Assembly: GCA_025642075.2 (NCBI GenBank)
Contig: JAODUO010000556.1
Location: forward strand, 161,001 to 225,000
Direction of reading: 5' to 3'
Origin: Ridgeia piscesae
Lineage: Eukaryota > Annelida > Polychaeta > Sabellida > Siboglinidae
DNA length: 64,000 nucleotides
Shown: piece by piece, positions 13,101-23,010 of the stretch
How the letters are laid out: the number at the start of each line of letters is the position of its first letter
Numbering within the stretch: position 1 is the first letter of the stretch
Notes under the pieces: generated by a model
Databases searched by the model: none
The model's input: the letters and a program-made list of their open reading frames with translations, nothing else
Told to the model about the DNA's origin: nothing
Translations under genes and position numbers: made by a program

Positions 13101-16100
13101 GGGGGAAACCCCAAAGAATGCGACATGAACTAGTGCGATTTATCGGTTCTGTTTTACCAAATTCATGCGTGAAATGTTACATAGTGTGTCTAAAAAGGCT
13201 ATAAAATGTACTAAATAATAATATAAACGAGAAATAAGCATTGCCAATTGACAAAAAAGATACCAAAGTATACTTTGGTGATAAAAAGTAAAAATCATCG
13301 AAATTCATCGTTGCATGTTTATGCAGTGTTTTCTCGAAATCAGGTTCACCGACATACGACTCATTTTGTTAGAACACGTCACATATATATTAATTTGTAT
13401 TATATAATTTATATTATATATATATATATATAAATCATTATTTTTGAAACTGTTTAGGGTGTCAGTCAGTAAACATGCATTATGTGCTTGCATATGTTGT
13501 CATTACTGAATCACACAGTTAGTGTCTACTGAGACTCTTCCCAGCAACGACACAAAAACAAAAAAGGAACCAGCCATTAGCAATGGCTTCTGAACACATC
13601 CACATGTCACCTAGACCAATGACTGATTCACAGCACATATCAGTGACATGAAACCCGACACTGGTGTCATTTATCTGATACATATAAACACACAAATAAT
13701 GACCATGTAAACACCCAGCCACCAAGGCGTCAGGACATAAAGTTCTTAGGACCTGCTCATAGTGATTAAAGTGTTGTTAAGTGACTGATCTGTCTGAGTG
13801 AGTCATACACTGTGCCTGGACACAAACAAACCACAAGCAGGCAAAAACAGTCTTATGCAACAGCAATCTATTATAGACAATCCTTTACACCAAACAAACT
13901 ACATTACAAACTGATTCCTCGCTAACATACATGATTCTACATTTAGCCACTACCATTTTTAGACGTCACCGGAGATAACCAAAATACTGACAGAATTCAA
14001 ATAAAACATTACTCAATTAACAAGATTGGCTTCCCATAAACGTTTTAAAATCGCAATGTTTTTTATTTTACATTTTATTTTTTTAATAGGCAGTTTTTAT
14101 TCAGATTGATGTGAACAGCTGGTTTAGGGGCACACTGATGATTGCACAATCTGCTGTGTGCCAAGTGCACTTGATCACCCCCACACATCCTGGAGGGGTT
14201 GCACAATAACATCAATGTTTTAACCCATCAAAGTTCAAACAACCGGGCTCTTTGTGTATCTGGAGGATTCCGTGAATACATGAGTTGTATTAGAGAAAGC
14301 CCACGACTGGATGGATTCACCTTTAGAATATCTACCGGATGGCGGCATACGCACTGACACGTTGAATGGGCAAAAACACACACAGGTGTATTGTATACGG
14401 CAGTCTGTAAGCATCGACTGAGTGCACCAATGCATGGTAAATGAGGACGCACACAATAACATACACCAACACAAGTTAAATGTGTGAAAACACACTCACG
14501 GGTGAGATGATACACCGATAAATGGGTCAGTGTGTAGTAAACACTCATTACATAAACATATTAAATTGGATGCAAAATTAAAGTTTACAGTTAAACCCCA
14601 CTGTATCGTACAAATATTAAATAAATATAAGACATAAATTCAGTAACAAATCATGTTAAAATTCCAATACAAGATCTGATACTTATGGTGGAATTGTTAT
14701 CACAGTTTCTCATTTGAGTTATCACAATAACAAAACTGGAAACCTGCCACACCACTCTGTAACTACAAGAACAGTTGTGACAGGAGTTTGCAATAAGTAG
14801 ATCTATAAGTGTGTAAACACATGCACAAGTGCATAGATATCCACATGATAAATGTGTAAACACACACACCTGTTTACCAGAGTTGCTATACTTAACATAC
14901 ACAAGTGGACACACACCTGTAGGTGTGATATAATCCTGTTAATATATGTATTACAATGCCATATCAATACAATTGTTGCATACCACCAGCCGCACACCTA
15001 TCACACATATCGATTTATCGCCTGCTAATACATTTATCACATACTAATCTCTCCACACTCAATATTTATTACTTGCTGATAATTTATTACATGGTCACAA
15101 CCAAGAGCTAATCAACTGACCACCCCTGTGCACAGTAATGAAGCCAATCAAACTCTCCTAATTGGAACTGATCTGCATTAGTGGCTGCAGTCCAGAAAGT
15201 ACAGCTGTTTCATCAGGCCACCACCAGGCGGCACTGTGCAGACTGCACTGGTAGCAGTCAACACACAGGTGATAAATACAGCTTATGATGTTGCATGGGT
15301 ACATTCTAACAATGGCTGCGGTTTCATTGCTTTGTCACGTAGATAGGACATTCACCAAAGTGTGATGTTAGGTGGAACTGCCCCAGCGAGGGCACAGCAA
15401 TAAATAGCCATGTTGCATGCAGACAGACAGCCCACTGTGTCGATTGTCATAATAACTTGAGATATCTAGTTAATAGATGTTTCTTTTAGCGTCTGTCAGG
15501 AGCCACGTGTTACGTGTGTGGCAACTTAACCTGTGCCACGTGATGGAAAACAATCTAACGCAGCTTTATCAATCATCTACAACATTGACCCAGTCTTCCA
15601 CTCGCAACATATAAATAGAATACATATTACATGGTACAGTGATTTAGTTGATTGATTTTAGTAACTAGTGATTGATTTTAACTTTGCACGTTTAATGGGA
15701 TGGTTCATATTTGTAAACTGATCAATGACAATCAGTCACTTATTTTTAATTGTGTTTCTGTGAACACATTCTGTCATATACTAGATTATGCACCATCCGT
15801 ACTAAGATTTTATAATAAAATAAACAAAAACAATCATTCTACAGACGCCTCTCTCAATAGTTAGCTATTGACTAAGTGACAACTATAACAATTCTACTGA
15901 AACACTATTAATAATAAAAACCGATTTGCCATACATTACAGTGCACTGCCACAGGCACGGAGCAGAACATAAATTAGAAATGTCCGTGGGCTACTGCTAA
16001 TGCTGCATAAACATCCTTTGCATGCAGCAGCAGAAACCGATGCATACTGACCAGCCTGCCATGCTGACCCACATTTGCAGCTACATGCAAAAAAGGTACA

Positions 16101-19100
16101 GATTAAATCGGCATAAGGTTTCAAAATCGCCTGTTGTGGTGTGTACATGAACACGAGTCGACATGGACAGCGACTAAACAGAATCACCAGACTATGACAG
16201 GCTATTTCTATCCATGAACCCCGTGTCCTCCTATTAACCTGACAGTGTCACGTCACTGTTATTACACAGCCGCATGTTCAATCCAGGTGTCTACCTACAG
16301 AACAGACGTGGATTTCCGCATCGTGTTTCTGATCACGACACGCACATTATGCTTACACAGTACACACCAATGGGTGTGTAGCCACAGTTTGGACCCAGAC
16401 AACACGCATGTGTACAGTATTGTCTGCCTACATAACTATCCACAGTCCAGCCAAAAATATCCCTTGCCACATTTAGCCCTGGTGGGTTTGGGACAAGCGG
16501 TAAACACTAATCCATGGCAGAACGCAAACACTCGGCCTCTATATAGGTCAGGTCAAGCATGTTTACTGCTGGCCAGTCAGAGTCACCTTATCTTTGAGGT
16601 CACCTTGCTGGAGATCGACTGGACACTACAGGACAGTGCTGATGGTCAACACAACTATTGTTAAGACGTCAAGCACTATTTACTAATCCATTTCACAGTA
16701 AAGTCACTCTGTTAGTCCTATGAAAATGTAGCCCATGATAACACCAGTATATACTGAAAACTCACACACTCATACCAAGAATACCCAACAGATTTTAGTT
16801 TTAACTGACTATTTTTGTCAAAATCCAGCCAACCACAACTTGAACGGACGAGTTCTTGAAGAAATTAATTTTAATAGGACTGTACTACTATTTACATGTA
16901 AAACAAACGAGTCATAAAATAACAGTAACCTAACAAAAACTAAATAGATTTAACTGATGTACTTACAGTCTGTAGCATGCCCGCATAGCCCCATGGTTGA
17001 ATGGCTGAAACACAGCAGAAGTGTCAAAATACTTACATGCTACCTGGAATATTTACTCCAATAACTGGCGATTTTTTAATTATTTAATTACCAGGTAAAA
17101 AATATTACACTATAATTTTTGTTTTATTACCTGCAATCTTTGGGACTCTTGATTATTATTATGCAAATAGTATTAAGGATGACAGAATGGCCACTGTCTG
17201 TAAGAGTTGTAACTTATTTATTATTCAATATTATAGAACAACTAAAAATGCATATCATACTCCGTAGTCCACTATATAAAATTAATATATCTATCTAACA
17301 ATGTGTATTTTATATCACTGTTAACGTGGTTTGACTCTAGTCCAGTTATAATATTGAGTAATATACAAAATTAATTCAAAGGAGTTACAAAACTGATTAA
17401 TTGTCTTCCAATATAAAAAAAAATTAAATTTGATAAACAAAATTAAACTTAAATTTAGCTGATTACTTGGTAGAAGGTGGTATACACCTAATAATGTCCA
17501 AATAACAATTACAACTGCTTTTGAAGCACAGACAATGCAGTAAGATGTGCATAAGTCTACTAAATTAAAACTTCCATCTAAATAGTCTGGTTAAATAAAT
17601 AATAGGTACAGTTTTCATGGGAATGTTTACCTTAATAAGAACAAACATCATAAAATAAAAATAATACATGGGTATAGATAGTGCCTTCATACATGAAAAA
17701 CACCATTCATGTGTAAGGCTCCTTTCACATTAAACTAACTTCAACAAAACAATGTTTACTAGATCAAAACCAGCTCAACCACTTTTTCTATCACTAAAAA
17801 GCTCCACACTACTGTAACAAAAAATGTATAATAGAAGAGCTTAATACACGATTTAACATGGCTTGAACCTCAATGATTTCACCCAACGACTAATAGTGAG
17901 ATATGGTCTAAAACTGTTTTAAGGCTTTCTTTCATTCCTCTTCACCACTTTCTTTATAACAACAGGTACACAAATACAACCCCTGAGGCCTGTAGTAAAG
18001 GAAGCACTGAGCCATCTAATCCCGGCTGGTAGAGTCAATAACCTGGCAGTCTGACTAGTGACTAGACAGTGGTTGTTTATGATAGCACCACGCCAGCTGT
18101 CTGTAAGTTTCAAAGTTACAGCAAGTAAACAGATCAGTGTTTGTAACAGACAACTTTCAAAAATCCTACTTTTGAATGCCGGGGGTTTGGATTTTTGAAG
18201 GAGTCCAAATGGTCCATCCAAGCACCAAAACACCCACCTGAACTCAATAAGCTAATATACAAGTAAGCCCCTGTCACAGCATATAATACCAAGTTAAAAC
18301 AAATACAAACAATAGTGATTCTGATATCATTTATACCAGCACTAGTGCAAACTACATGGGAGGTATATATACATATAGATATTATATTTCAATAACTCAG
18401 CACCAGAGTCAAATTGTTGTAATTTTGGCCTAGTCCGTGGATAATTTCATAGCCTTGTTTCGAGTCCGAAAAAGTAAACTTCTCTGCAATTTTTGAGTCC
18501 GGAAACATTTGTTTGAATAAGAGGGTCGTACAACTTGCCACGTGTGGCGGAATTCCGTGGGCTTCTATGTGGTGTAAATATATTAATTCAGCGTCCCTCG
18601 CCTTCTCCTCACAGCTTTTCTGCTCCCGCTGTTTAGCATCTTGCTGTGCAAAGGCTTGAAAAATATTCCCGGTTCCAGCTTGGGCACCCTTTGCCTTGTG
18701 ATGCTTTGCCGACGAACTGTGCTTGGCAAGAGCCTTCCTTGATGCAGACGTTGGATTTGCACAGACGGCATGTGACATTAAAAGTGTCTTTCTTGACAAT
18801 CCAATCTCCAAATTTCCCCCCATTGGGATCTGGGGTCTTCAAAAGATCATCGGAATAATGCAAGACCATTTTCGCTGGCCGACATGCGCTTCGAAAAATG
18901 GCGGCAGTAAGCTTCTCGTTAGGCGAGAAACAACGCGAAAGGTCGAGAATGCGCTGTTCTAGTTAGAATCATGCTACCCTCCGCTAGTACATAGCCGCTA
19001 TGCGCTACCGGAGGGAGTAGGCTCATTAAAAGTACTTCGTTCTGACCTAGATTTTTACTTCCGCGTGTCTGGAACAAGCAAGACTCACTGCCCATGTTTA

Positions 19101-20597
19101 CATACCGATTTTTAAACGGGCGTTTTTTTTTCTGAAGTCCACTTTCTTCTTCAAAATCCGACGAATTAGTACAAAATGCCTAGAAATCCTACTTTTTCCG
19201 ACAAAATTGCGAAAATCCGACAAAAGTCGGAAATTCCGACTCGTTACAAACACTGCAGATGCACAAAGTTAGTATTGGAAGTGGACCAACATCCCAAATT
19301 TCCAAATCTGGTGCAGACCTTTTTACCATAAATTTAACTGATTCTCCTAACCAGACTGAAGAAAAAATGATAAGTTGTGTATCATGTTGTTGTCATTACT
19401 AGTAATAGTTATCACATAACATAACACAAACATAGTCCTATTGATAAACAACCTATGATAAAAATATCCTTATCGGCTCCCTTTTGTATTCACAAGAATA
19501 TGATTTTCAATGTTACCTGTCTCACACAAACTTTGAAAACTGTTCAATCTTGATTGTTGACAGCAATATTTCTATGCCTCAGCACCTGTACTTTGGTCCA
19601 CATAGCGAAGACCTCTCCTACTGACGTATGGCCACTTGCACTGACTAAGGTCATCAGCTCGACAAATCGCATAAAGTTTTCCGGTCTCCAGCATAAAAAA
19701 CCTAATATCTCAACGTCTGTAGGTACAAGGTTTTTCACCGTCTGAGAAACGACACTTTAGAAGGCAACTGGACCCCATCGTCACCTTACATCATAGCCAC
19801 AGAAGAAACAGATAACCTCAAGACCAGAATAGGCCAGGAAAAGTTCTCTATAACCATTAGTTATTGATTAGTTATCGACTAACTGTGTTGTTAAATTAGT
19901 TTACGTACAACACTGTTTTCATACACAAAAACACAGTGATTGCATTAATCAATTAAATTTGCATTTGAAAATTGGCTTAAAAACAATTCCGCTATTAAAA
20001 TTAACTCAAGATTTACAAAAGAAATATGCAACAAATCCAATTGTAAAAATAAAACTAGATAAAATCCGTTTAGCTTTGCACAAACGATATAATTTATTAC
20101 AGCAAACTCACCTCACGTTCCACCTTGACCTGGACACGATCGATGACCCATTTCTTCTTGAGAGCGTGGTAGCGATACCGCGTGCACGTCTCGACAGGGA
20201 GCTCCTCGATGCGGAATGCACGCCAGGGATCCTTCAGTTTGCGCAGCTTCTTGAGTGCATTCAACCAATTCGCACGCGGCGAATCACTGCCCGGCTCATA
20301 ACCGCTGTCATGTCGTTCAAGATTGACGTGTACCTTCAGCGATGGCCGCCCTCCGAGCTTTGACCTTCGTCGCTGCTTCAAGGTCATCAGTGGTCGGAAT
20401 GGCTGGCAGTGACCATCGAGTCCGTTGAGCCCGTTGAAAGCGTTGAGATTCTTGTTGGTTGTTGAACTGGGGCTCTCCGAATCCCCGTTTTCATTCTCGT
20501 CATCGGCGTCACCCTCAGAGTCATCGTCGATGTCCGTAATCGGGAACATCATGAACTCATCAAGGTCATCCACGTTGTCTTCCTTTATTGAAGGCAT
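1406..20597 (-). CDS. EEF2K: Eukaryotic elongation factor 2 kinase, nine coding exons, 3' end outside window
   Basis: Alpha-kinase family enzyme that phosphorylates and inactivates eEF2 under Ca2+/calmodulin control, slowing translation elongation in the cytoplasm. Joined exons (minus strand): 20597-20112, 17004-16967, 11358-11187, 10059-9913, 7363-7103, 6014-5697, 3075-2950, 2466-2275, 1530-1406. All junctions are GT-AG with matching phases and total 1865 nt (about 621 residues). The order is acidic N-terminus, calmodulin-binding segment (~109-125), alpha-kinase domain (~163-365), phospho-regulatory linker and SEL1-like repeats. Visible hallmarks are YVAK with the ATP-binding Lys (~196), VVDIQGVGD, the glycine-rich GDGNLG loop (~321-326), the HVCNGIC zinc-ligand segment (~337-343), RGTE matching the activating autophosphorylation Thr site, and YHEMGRF opening the SEL1-like region. 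Human EEF2K has 725 residues, so roughly the last 100 lie left of position 1. The N-terminal half of the linker differs most from the vertebrate form. Confidence 0.95.
1760..1840 (+). repeat. LINE/SINE 3'-tail fragment
   Basis: CAGTGCTTTGAGCAT ... GTGCGCTTTATAAAT followed by an AT-rich tail is the conserved 3' hairpin-like end seen in other copies in this window (47.57, 52.36 and 63.75 kb). It is probably a 5'-truncated retroposon remnant inside EEF2K intron 8. Confidence 0.45.
2275..2466 (-). CDS. EEF2K: EEF2K coding exon 8 (SEL1-like repeat)
   Basis: 64 codons: IHHDLAKYHEMGRFAMSDNE ... GAALFHEQHAADLGVKEAIA ... YLHMPRDILVNCTVD. This aligns with the human KVHLAMVRYHEGGRF and FHLEHAANLGELEAI segment, the helical repeats of the C-terminal domain that help recruit eEF2. 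The acceptor is GTTTAG. The donor at 2274 (GAT/GTGTGT) is weak, but the alternatives nearby shift the frame or create a stop at the junction. Confidence 0.93.
2950..3075 (-). CDS. EEF2K: EEF2K coding exon 7
   Basis: 42 codons, phase 0 at both ends: EEERIRFQNIASEGARPSCV ... NMKRIGDSILGQ. The terminal GDSILGQ matches the conserved GKSILGKV just before the SEL1-like helices. The donor is CAG/GTCAGT. The acceptor CCAG at 3076 lies only ~16 bp from a 13-bp minisatellite and a CA-rich tract, an unusual setting for a 3' splice site. Confidence 0.9.
3092..3144. repeat. 13-bp minisatellite, about 4 copies
   Basis: Unit CATGGCAGGGTAA, essentially perfect, starting 17 bp from the 3' splice site of EEF2K exon 7, in the region expected to hold the branch point. 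Confidence 0.9.
3176..3520. repeat. (CA)n-rich imperfect microsatellite
   Basis: About 345 bp of CA/CATA/CACG dinucleotide-like repeats in EEF2K intron 6. It creates several spurious open frames of Cys-Val or Thr-His repeats on both strands. Confidence 0.95.
3521..5696. other. EEF2K intron 6, remainder
   Basis: Unremarkable AT-rich intron sequence between exons 6 and 7 with a short CAGACACA tract at about 4985-5010. No further coding or structural feature was seen. Confidence 0.5.
5697..6014 (-). CDS. EEF2K: EEF2K coding exon 6 (regulatory linker)
   Basis: 106 codons, phase 0 at both ends. It starts QNATTMVRGTEMCVSPS; the RGTE threonine matches the activating autophosphorylation site (human T348). 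LKRHRTIS gives an Arg-x-Arg-Thr-x-Ser site placed like the inhibitory S6K/RSK site (human S366). The rest is Ser/Glu-rich and low-complexity, with several SP/TP-type sites. The chosen donor GAG/GTGGGT at 5697 joins in phase to the next exon; open sequence continues past it to about 5601 but has no family match. Confidence 0.85.
7103..7363 (-). CDS. EEF2K: EEF2K coding exon 5 (catalytic and zinc-binding part)
   Basis: 87 codons, phase 0 at both ends. It opens AFSHFTFEQSGHKMIVVDIQ, then GVGDLWTDPQIHT, the glycine-rich GDGNLG loop and GMALFFHSHVCNGIC, where His and two Cys match the structural zinc ligands of alpha-kinases. The C-terminal SKFDLASSESAQHKKFLKMQ corresponds to the end of the kinase domain. 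The donor is CAG/GTAGGT. Confidence 0.96.
7364..9912. other. EEF2K intron 4
   Basis: No gene seen. It contains a short GTGTGACACCCACTG direct duplication (about 8650-8685) and a (CGTG)n tract at about 9205-9248. Confidence 0.5.
9913..10059 (-). CDS. EEF2K: EEF2K coding exon 4 (alpha-kinase core)
   Basis: Exactly 49 codons, phase 0 at both ends. It encodes VDIFQMSVIEFHDRPGQPVF and then HLEHYIEGNYIKYNSNSGFV, a segment almost invariant in eEF2 kinases, and ends RLTPQ before donor CAG/GTGAGA. The acceptor is TGTTTGCAG. Confidence 0.96.
10124..10230. repeat. (TA)n microsatellite
   Basis: A run of about 46 bp of TA followed by interrupted TA-rich sequence, in EEF2K intron 3. Confidence 0.9.
10563..10669. 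repeat. 18-bp minisatellite, about 6 copies
   Basis: Unit CTTTTTATCTGTCACCGC repeated with near-perfect identity. The 18-bp period is a multiple of three, so it keeps open frames on both strands (for example repeated AVTDKK on minus), but it lies inside EEF2K intron 3 and is not coding. Confidence 0.92.
11187..11358 (-). CDS. EEF2K: EEF2K coding exon 3 (alpha-kinase N-lobe)
   Basis: It encodes residues ~175-232. KKLSSFSRCHDWKQAHNYVA is followed by K, the nucleotide-binding lysine of the YVAK motif, then DKDVYFEDVKLQMDAKLWGE and EYNRH, nearly identical to the vertebrate kinase. The acceptor TGTTTGCAG leaves a single G that completes the split Leu codon. The donor is AAA/GTAAGA, phase 0. Confidence 0.96.
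12551..13389. mobile_element. Inverted-repeat-flanked cassette (putative degenerate TA-inserting transposon)
   Basis: Left arm 12551-12591 (CATATATGTGTGACATGTTC, then TAACGAAATGAGTCGTATGTC) recurs inverted at 13351-13389 with about three differences. Both arms abut (TA)-rich DNA on the outside, as expected for an element inserted at TA. The interior (~760 bp) holds a CpG-containing, promoter-like stretch and an 83-codon plus-strand frame (12953-13204) with no recognised family. It lies within EEF2K intron 2. Confidence 0.5.
12884..13026. promoter_or_regulatory. Promoter-like motif cluster in EEF2K intron 2
   Basis: Within 140 bp there is an NRF1-like GCGCACTGCGCCTGCGCGCA (12885-12904), a CCAAT box (12914-12922), an inverted CCAAT (12996-13000), a perfect palindromic CRE TGACGTCA (13015-13022) and another ATTGG immediately after. 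The block is CpG-rich against an AT-rich background. Motif presence is seen directly; promoter activity is inferred. Confidence 0.4.
13390..16966. other. EEF2K intron 2, remainder
   Basis: AT-rich intron with loosely repeated GTGTAAACACAC-type short motifs (about 14350-15000). No gene found; the open frames present have no family match. Confidence 0.5.
16967..17004 (-). CDS. EEF2K: EEF2K coding exon 2 (38-nt micro-exon)
   Basis: The minus strand reads TGTGTTTCAG/exon/GTAAGT. The 38-nt exon encodes PFNHGAMRACYR plus two bases of a Leu codon, matching the start of the alpha-kinase domain (human PFGRGAMRECFR). It starts in phase 0 and leaves two bases that are completed by the G opening the next exon. 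It sits alone between introns of 3.1 and 5.6 kb and is too short for ORF callers. Confidence 0.93.
17826..19378 (-). mobile_element. hAT-like repeat, copy A (frameshifted)
   Basis: About 1.55 kb, almost identical to 21268-22838. The minus strand encodes the N-terminal part of a BED-finger transposon-type protein in two frames (about 18869-18633 and 18823-18389). An 8-bp deletion near 18736, between short CCTT repeats, breaks the frame that is intact in copy B. Element ends are defined only by where similarity stops; no terminal inverted repeats were found. It lies within EEF2K intron 1. Confidence 0.7.
18389..18869 (-). pseudogene. Frameshifted BED-finger hAT-like ORF (copy A)
   Basis: It reads MVLHYSDDLLKTPDPNGGKF onward, then KKDTFNVTCRLCKSNVC, and then loses frame where copy B continues EGEKALAKHSSSAKH. 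Downstream of the 8-bp deletion, in the other frame, LFKQMFPDSKIAEKFTF is still readable. It is therefore a pseudogene relative to copy B. Confidence 0.75.
19379..20111. other. EEF2K intron 1 segment
   Basis: Intron sequence between copy A of the hAT-like repeat and coding exon 1. No feature supported. Confidence 0.5.
20112..20597 (-). CDS. EEF2K: EEF2K coding exon 1 (residues 1-162)
   Basis: It starts MPSIKEDN and carries an acidic stretch (about residues 22-41) and a poly-Asn/Gly linker. A basic amphipathic segment with Trp at ~111 (NWLNALKKLRKLKDPW) sits where the human calmodulin-binding helix lies. It is followed by TRYRYHALKKKW, like the human TRHRYNAVTGEW. The donor is GAG/GTGAGT, phase 0. 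HDSGYEPGSDSP is a Ser-rich segment of unknown role. The N-terminus is longer than the human one ahead of the calmodulin site. Confidence 0.93.
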
Positions 20598-20666
20598 CGT
20601 GGAGGCTTCTGTCGTTGCTGTACTGGTCAGAGTGGACAGGAACGTCTCTCCAGAGGAGGGTTAAAT
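20598..20666 (-). other. Predicted 5' UTR part of EEF2K first coding exon
   Basis: On the minus strand a pyrimidine-rich tract ending in TTCAG lies just before 20666, and a TAA in frame with the EEF2K start codon lies a few bases inside. The start codon at 20597 is therefore the first in-frame Met after an upstream splice acceptor. At least one non-coding 5' exon should lie at higher coordinates. It was not located with certainty; the CpG-rich patch near 28.1-28.6 kb is one candidate. Confidence 0.5.
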
Positions 20667-21116
20667 CTGAAGCAGAAACAGGTTTACATCAAATAAATTC
20701 TCCAATGTTGGACTGACCTAGTTAACTGCAGATGATACATAATTTTTAATAAATGAACTTTTTACATATTTAATTTGGTAGGTCTGACTATCAAGGTTAC
20801 TGTAATATGGATGTTATTGTAAGTCTACAACACAAGTTACACAACCACCAAGGTCATTCAGCTCAGAATATAAATTATTTCCTTGTGTCTAAATCAGTTC
20901 ACGATTTTCTAAATTTCTCAATGATAGATTTAGCAAATCTAGTTTAAAATCACATCATTAAACGCTGATCTACCAAACTGAAATAAAACAAAAATATGAA
21001 GAAAGAAAGTCAATGTATTTTTGCCAGCTTCAGTGCCATATCATGAATACAGCCATTTTTTGCTAATTATTACAAAGGCAGGAAAACTGTATTTTTTCAC
21101 AAATATCCACGACTAT

Positions 21117-21267
21117 TTCAGCATCTTTACCCACAATCCCTTTATTGCATGTCGCACAACTCGTGACATCTACCTGCTGTTCTCCATCTGGAACTATAAA
21201 TTTTTTTCAGTGAGCCAATAATTTTTTTCAGTGAGCCAATGTTTATATCCGGTGCACAACCGACTTG
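21117..21267. repeat. Duplicated flank D1
   Basis: About 150 bp starting TTCAGCATCTTTACCCACAA, repeated at 23011-23161 with ~93% identity by eye. Each copy contains an internal ~22-bp direct duplication (ATTTTTTTCAGTGAGCCAAT). D1 and D2 bracket copy B and fragment C of the hAT-like repeat. Confidence 0.8.
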
Positions 21268-22838
21268 TATATAATAGAAGAGCTGAATACACGATTTAAC
21301 ATGGCTTGAACCTCAATGATTTCACACAACGACTAATAGTGAGATATGGTCTAAAACTGTTTTAAGGCTTTCTTTCATTCCTCTTCATAAGGCATTACAC
21401 AAACACCACTTTCTTTATAACAACAGGTACACAAATACAACCCCTGAGGCCTGTAGTAAAGGATTCACTGAGCCATCTAATCCTGGCTGGTAGAGTCAAT
21501 AACCTGGCAGTCTGACTTGTGACTAGACAGTGGTTGTTTATGATAGCACCACGCCAGCTGTCTGTAAGTTTAAAAGTTACAGCAAGTAAACAGATCAGTG
21601 TTTGTAACAGACAACTTTCAAAATTCCTACTTTTGAATGCCGGTGGTTTGGATTTTTGAAGGAGTCCAAATGGTCTATCCAAGCACCAAAACACCCACCT
21701 GAACTCAATAAGCTAATATACAAGTAAGCCCCTGTCACAGCATATAATACCAAGTTAAAACAAATACAAACAATAGTGATTCTGATATCATTTAACCCAG
21801 CACTAGTGCAAACTACATGGGAGGTATATATACATATAGATATTGTATTTCAATAACTCAGCACCAGAGTCAAATTGTTGTAATGTTGGCCTAGTCCGTG
21901 GGTAATTTCATAGCCTTGTTTCGTGTCCGAAAATGTAAACTTCTCTGCAATTTTTGAGTCCGGAAACATTTGTTTGAATAAGAGGGTCGTACAACTTGCC
22001 ACGTGTGGCGGAATTCCATGGGCTTCTATGTGGTGTAAATATATTAATTCAGCGTCCCTCGCCTTCTCCTCACAGCTTTTCTGCTCCCGCTGTTTAGCAT
22101 CTTGCTGTGCAAAGGCTTGAAAAATATTCCCGGTTCCAGCTTGGGCACCCTTTGCCTTGTGATGCTTTGCCGACGAACTGTGCTTGGCAAGAGCCTTCTC
22201 CCCTTCCTTGATGCAGACGTTGGATTTGCACAGACGGCATGTGACATTAAAAGTGTCTTTCTTGACAATCCAATCTCCAAATTTCCCCCCATTGGGATCT
22301 GGGGTCTTCAAAAGATCATCGGAATAATGCAAGACCATTTTCGCTGGCCGACATGCGCTTCGAAAAATGGCGGCAGTAAGCTTCTCGTTAGGCGAGAAAC
22401 AACGCGAAAGGTCGAGAATGCGCTGTTCTAGTTAGAATCATGCTACCCTCCGCTAGTACATAGCCGCTATGCGCTACCGGAGGGAGTAGGTTCATTAAAA
22501 GTACTTCGTTCTGACCTAGATTTTTACTTCCGCGTGTCTGGAACAAGCAAGACTCACTGCCCATGTTTACATACCGATTTTTAAACGGGCGTTTTTTTCT
22601 GAAGTCCACTTTCTTCTTCAAAATCCGACGGATTAGTACAAAATGCCTAGAAATCCTACTTTTTCCGACAAAATTGCGAAAATCCGATAAAAGTCGGAAA
22701 TTCCGACTCGTTACAAACACTGCAGATGCACAAAGTTAGTATTGGAAGTGGACCAACATCCCAAATCTGGTGCAGACCTTTTACCATAAATTTAACTGAT
22801 TCTCCTAACCAAACTGAAGAAAAAAATGATAAGTTGTG
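21268..22838 (-). mobile_element. hAT-like repeat, copy B
   Basis: Near-identical second copy (~1.57 kb) of 17826-19378, upstream of the EEF2K start codon and probably inside a 5' UTR intron. It holds the intact 162-codon BED-finger ORF. It is followed directly by a third, partial copy (22839-23010). Confidence 0.75.
21850..22338 (-). CDS. BED-type zinc finger, hAT-like transposon N-terminal ORF
   Basis: 162 codons, MVLHYSDDLL to VLSY, in a transposable element. CRLC ... ALAKHSSSAKH gives C-x2-C-x15-H-x5-H, a BED-finger-like spacing (residues ~33-60). The following QQDAKQREQKSCEEKARDAE is coiled-coil-like, and the C-terminus has LFKQMFPDSKIAEKFTF. This resembles, from general knowledge, the N-terminal exon of hAT-derived multi-copy invertebrate proteins. 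The catalytic DDE and dimerisation domains are absent, so it is either one exon or a truncated, non-autonomous copy. A host-domesticated protein cannot be excluded. Confidence 0.6.
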   Translation of the reverse strand: MVLHYSDDLLKTPDPNGGKFGDWIVKKDTFNVTCRLCKSNVCIKEGEKALAKHSSSAKHHKAKGAQAGTGNIFQAFAQQDAKQREQKSCEEKARDAELIYLHHIEAHGIPPHVASCTTLLFKQMFPDSKIAEKFTFSDTKQGYEITHGLGQHYNNLTLVLSY

Positions 22839-23010
22839 TTTTTTTGAGTCCGGAAACATTTGTTTGAATAAGAGGGTCGTACAACTTGCCACGTGTCGCG
22901 GAATTCCGTGGGCTTCTGTGGTGTAAATATATTAATTCAGCGTCCCTCGCCTTCTCCTCACAGCTTTTCTGCTCCCGCTGTTTAGCATCTTGCTGTGCAA
23001 AGGCTTGAAA
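22839..23010 (-). repeat. Partial third copy C of the hAT-like repeat
   Basis: GAGTCCGGAAACATTTGTTT through AAAGGCTTGAAA repeats the central ORF segment of copies A and B (for example 21956-22125), with a 4-bp loss near 22918 that shifts the frame. It ends abruptly at the start of duplicated flank D2. Confidence 0.8.

Noticed and set aside
12953..13204. 83-codon plus-strand frame as a gene
   Set aside because: It overlaps the promoter-like motif cluster in a transposon-like cassette. No family features or splice partner recognised.
22388..22720. 110-codon minus frame upstream of the BED-finger ORF
   Set aside because: Basic low-complexity translation of a repeat 5' region. The same segment in copy A is not open.
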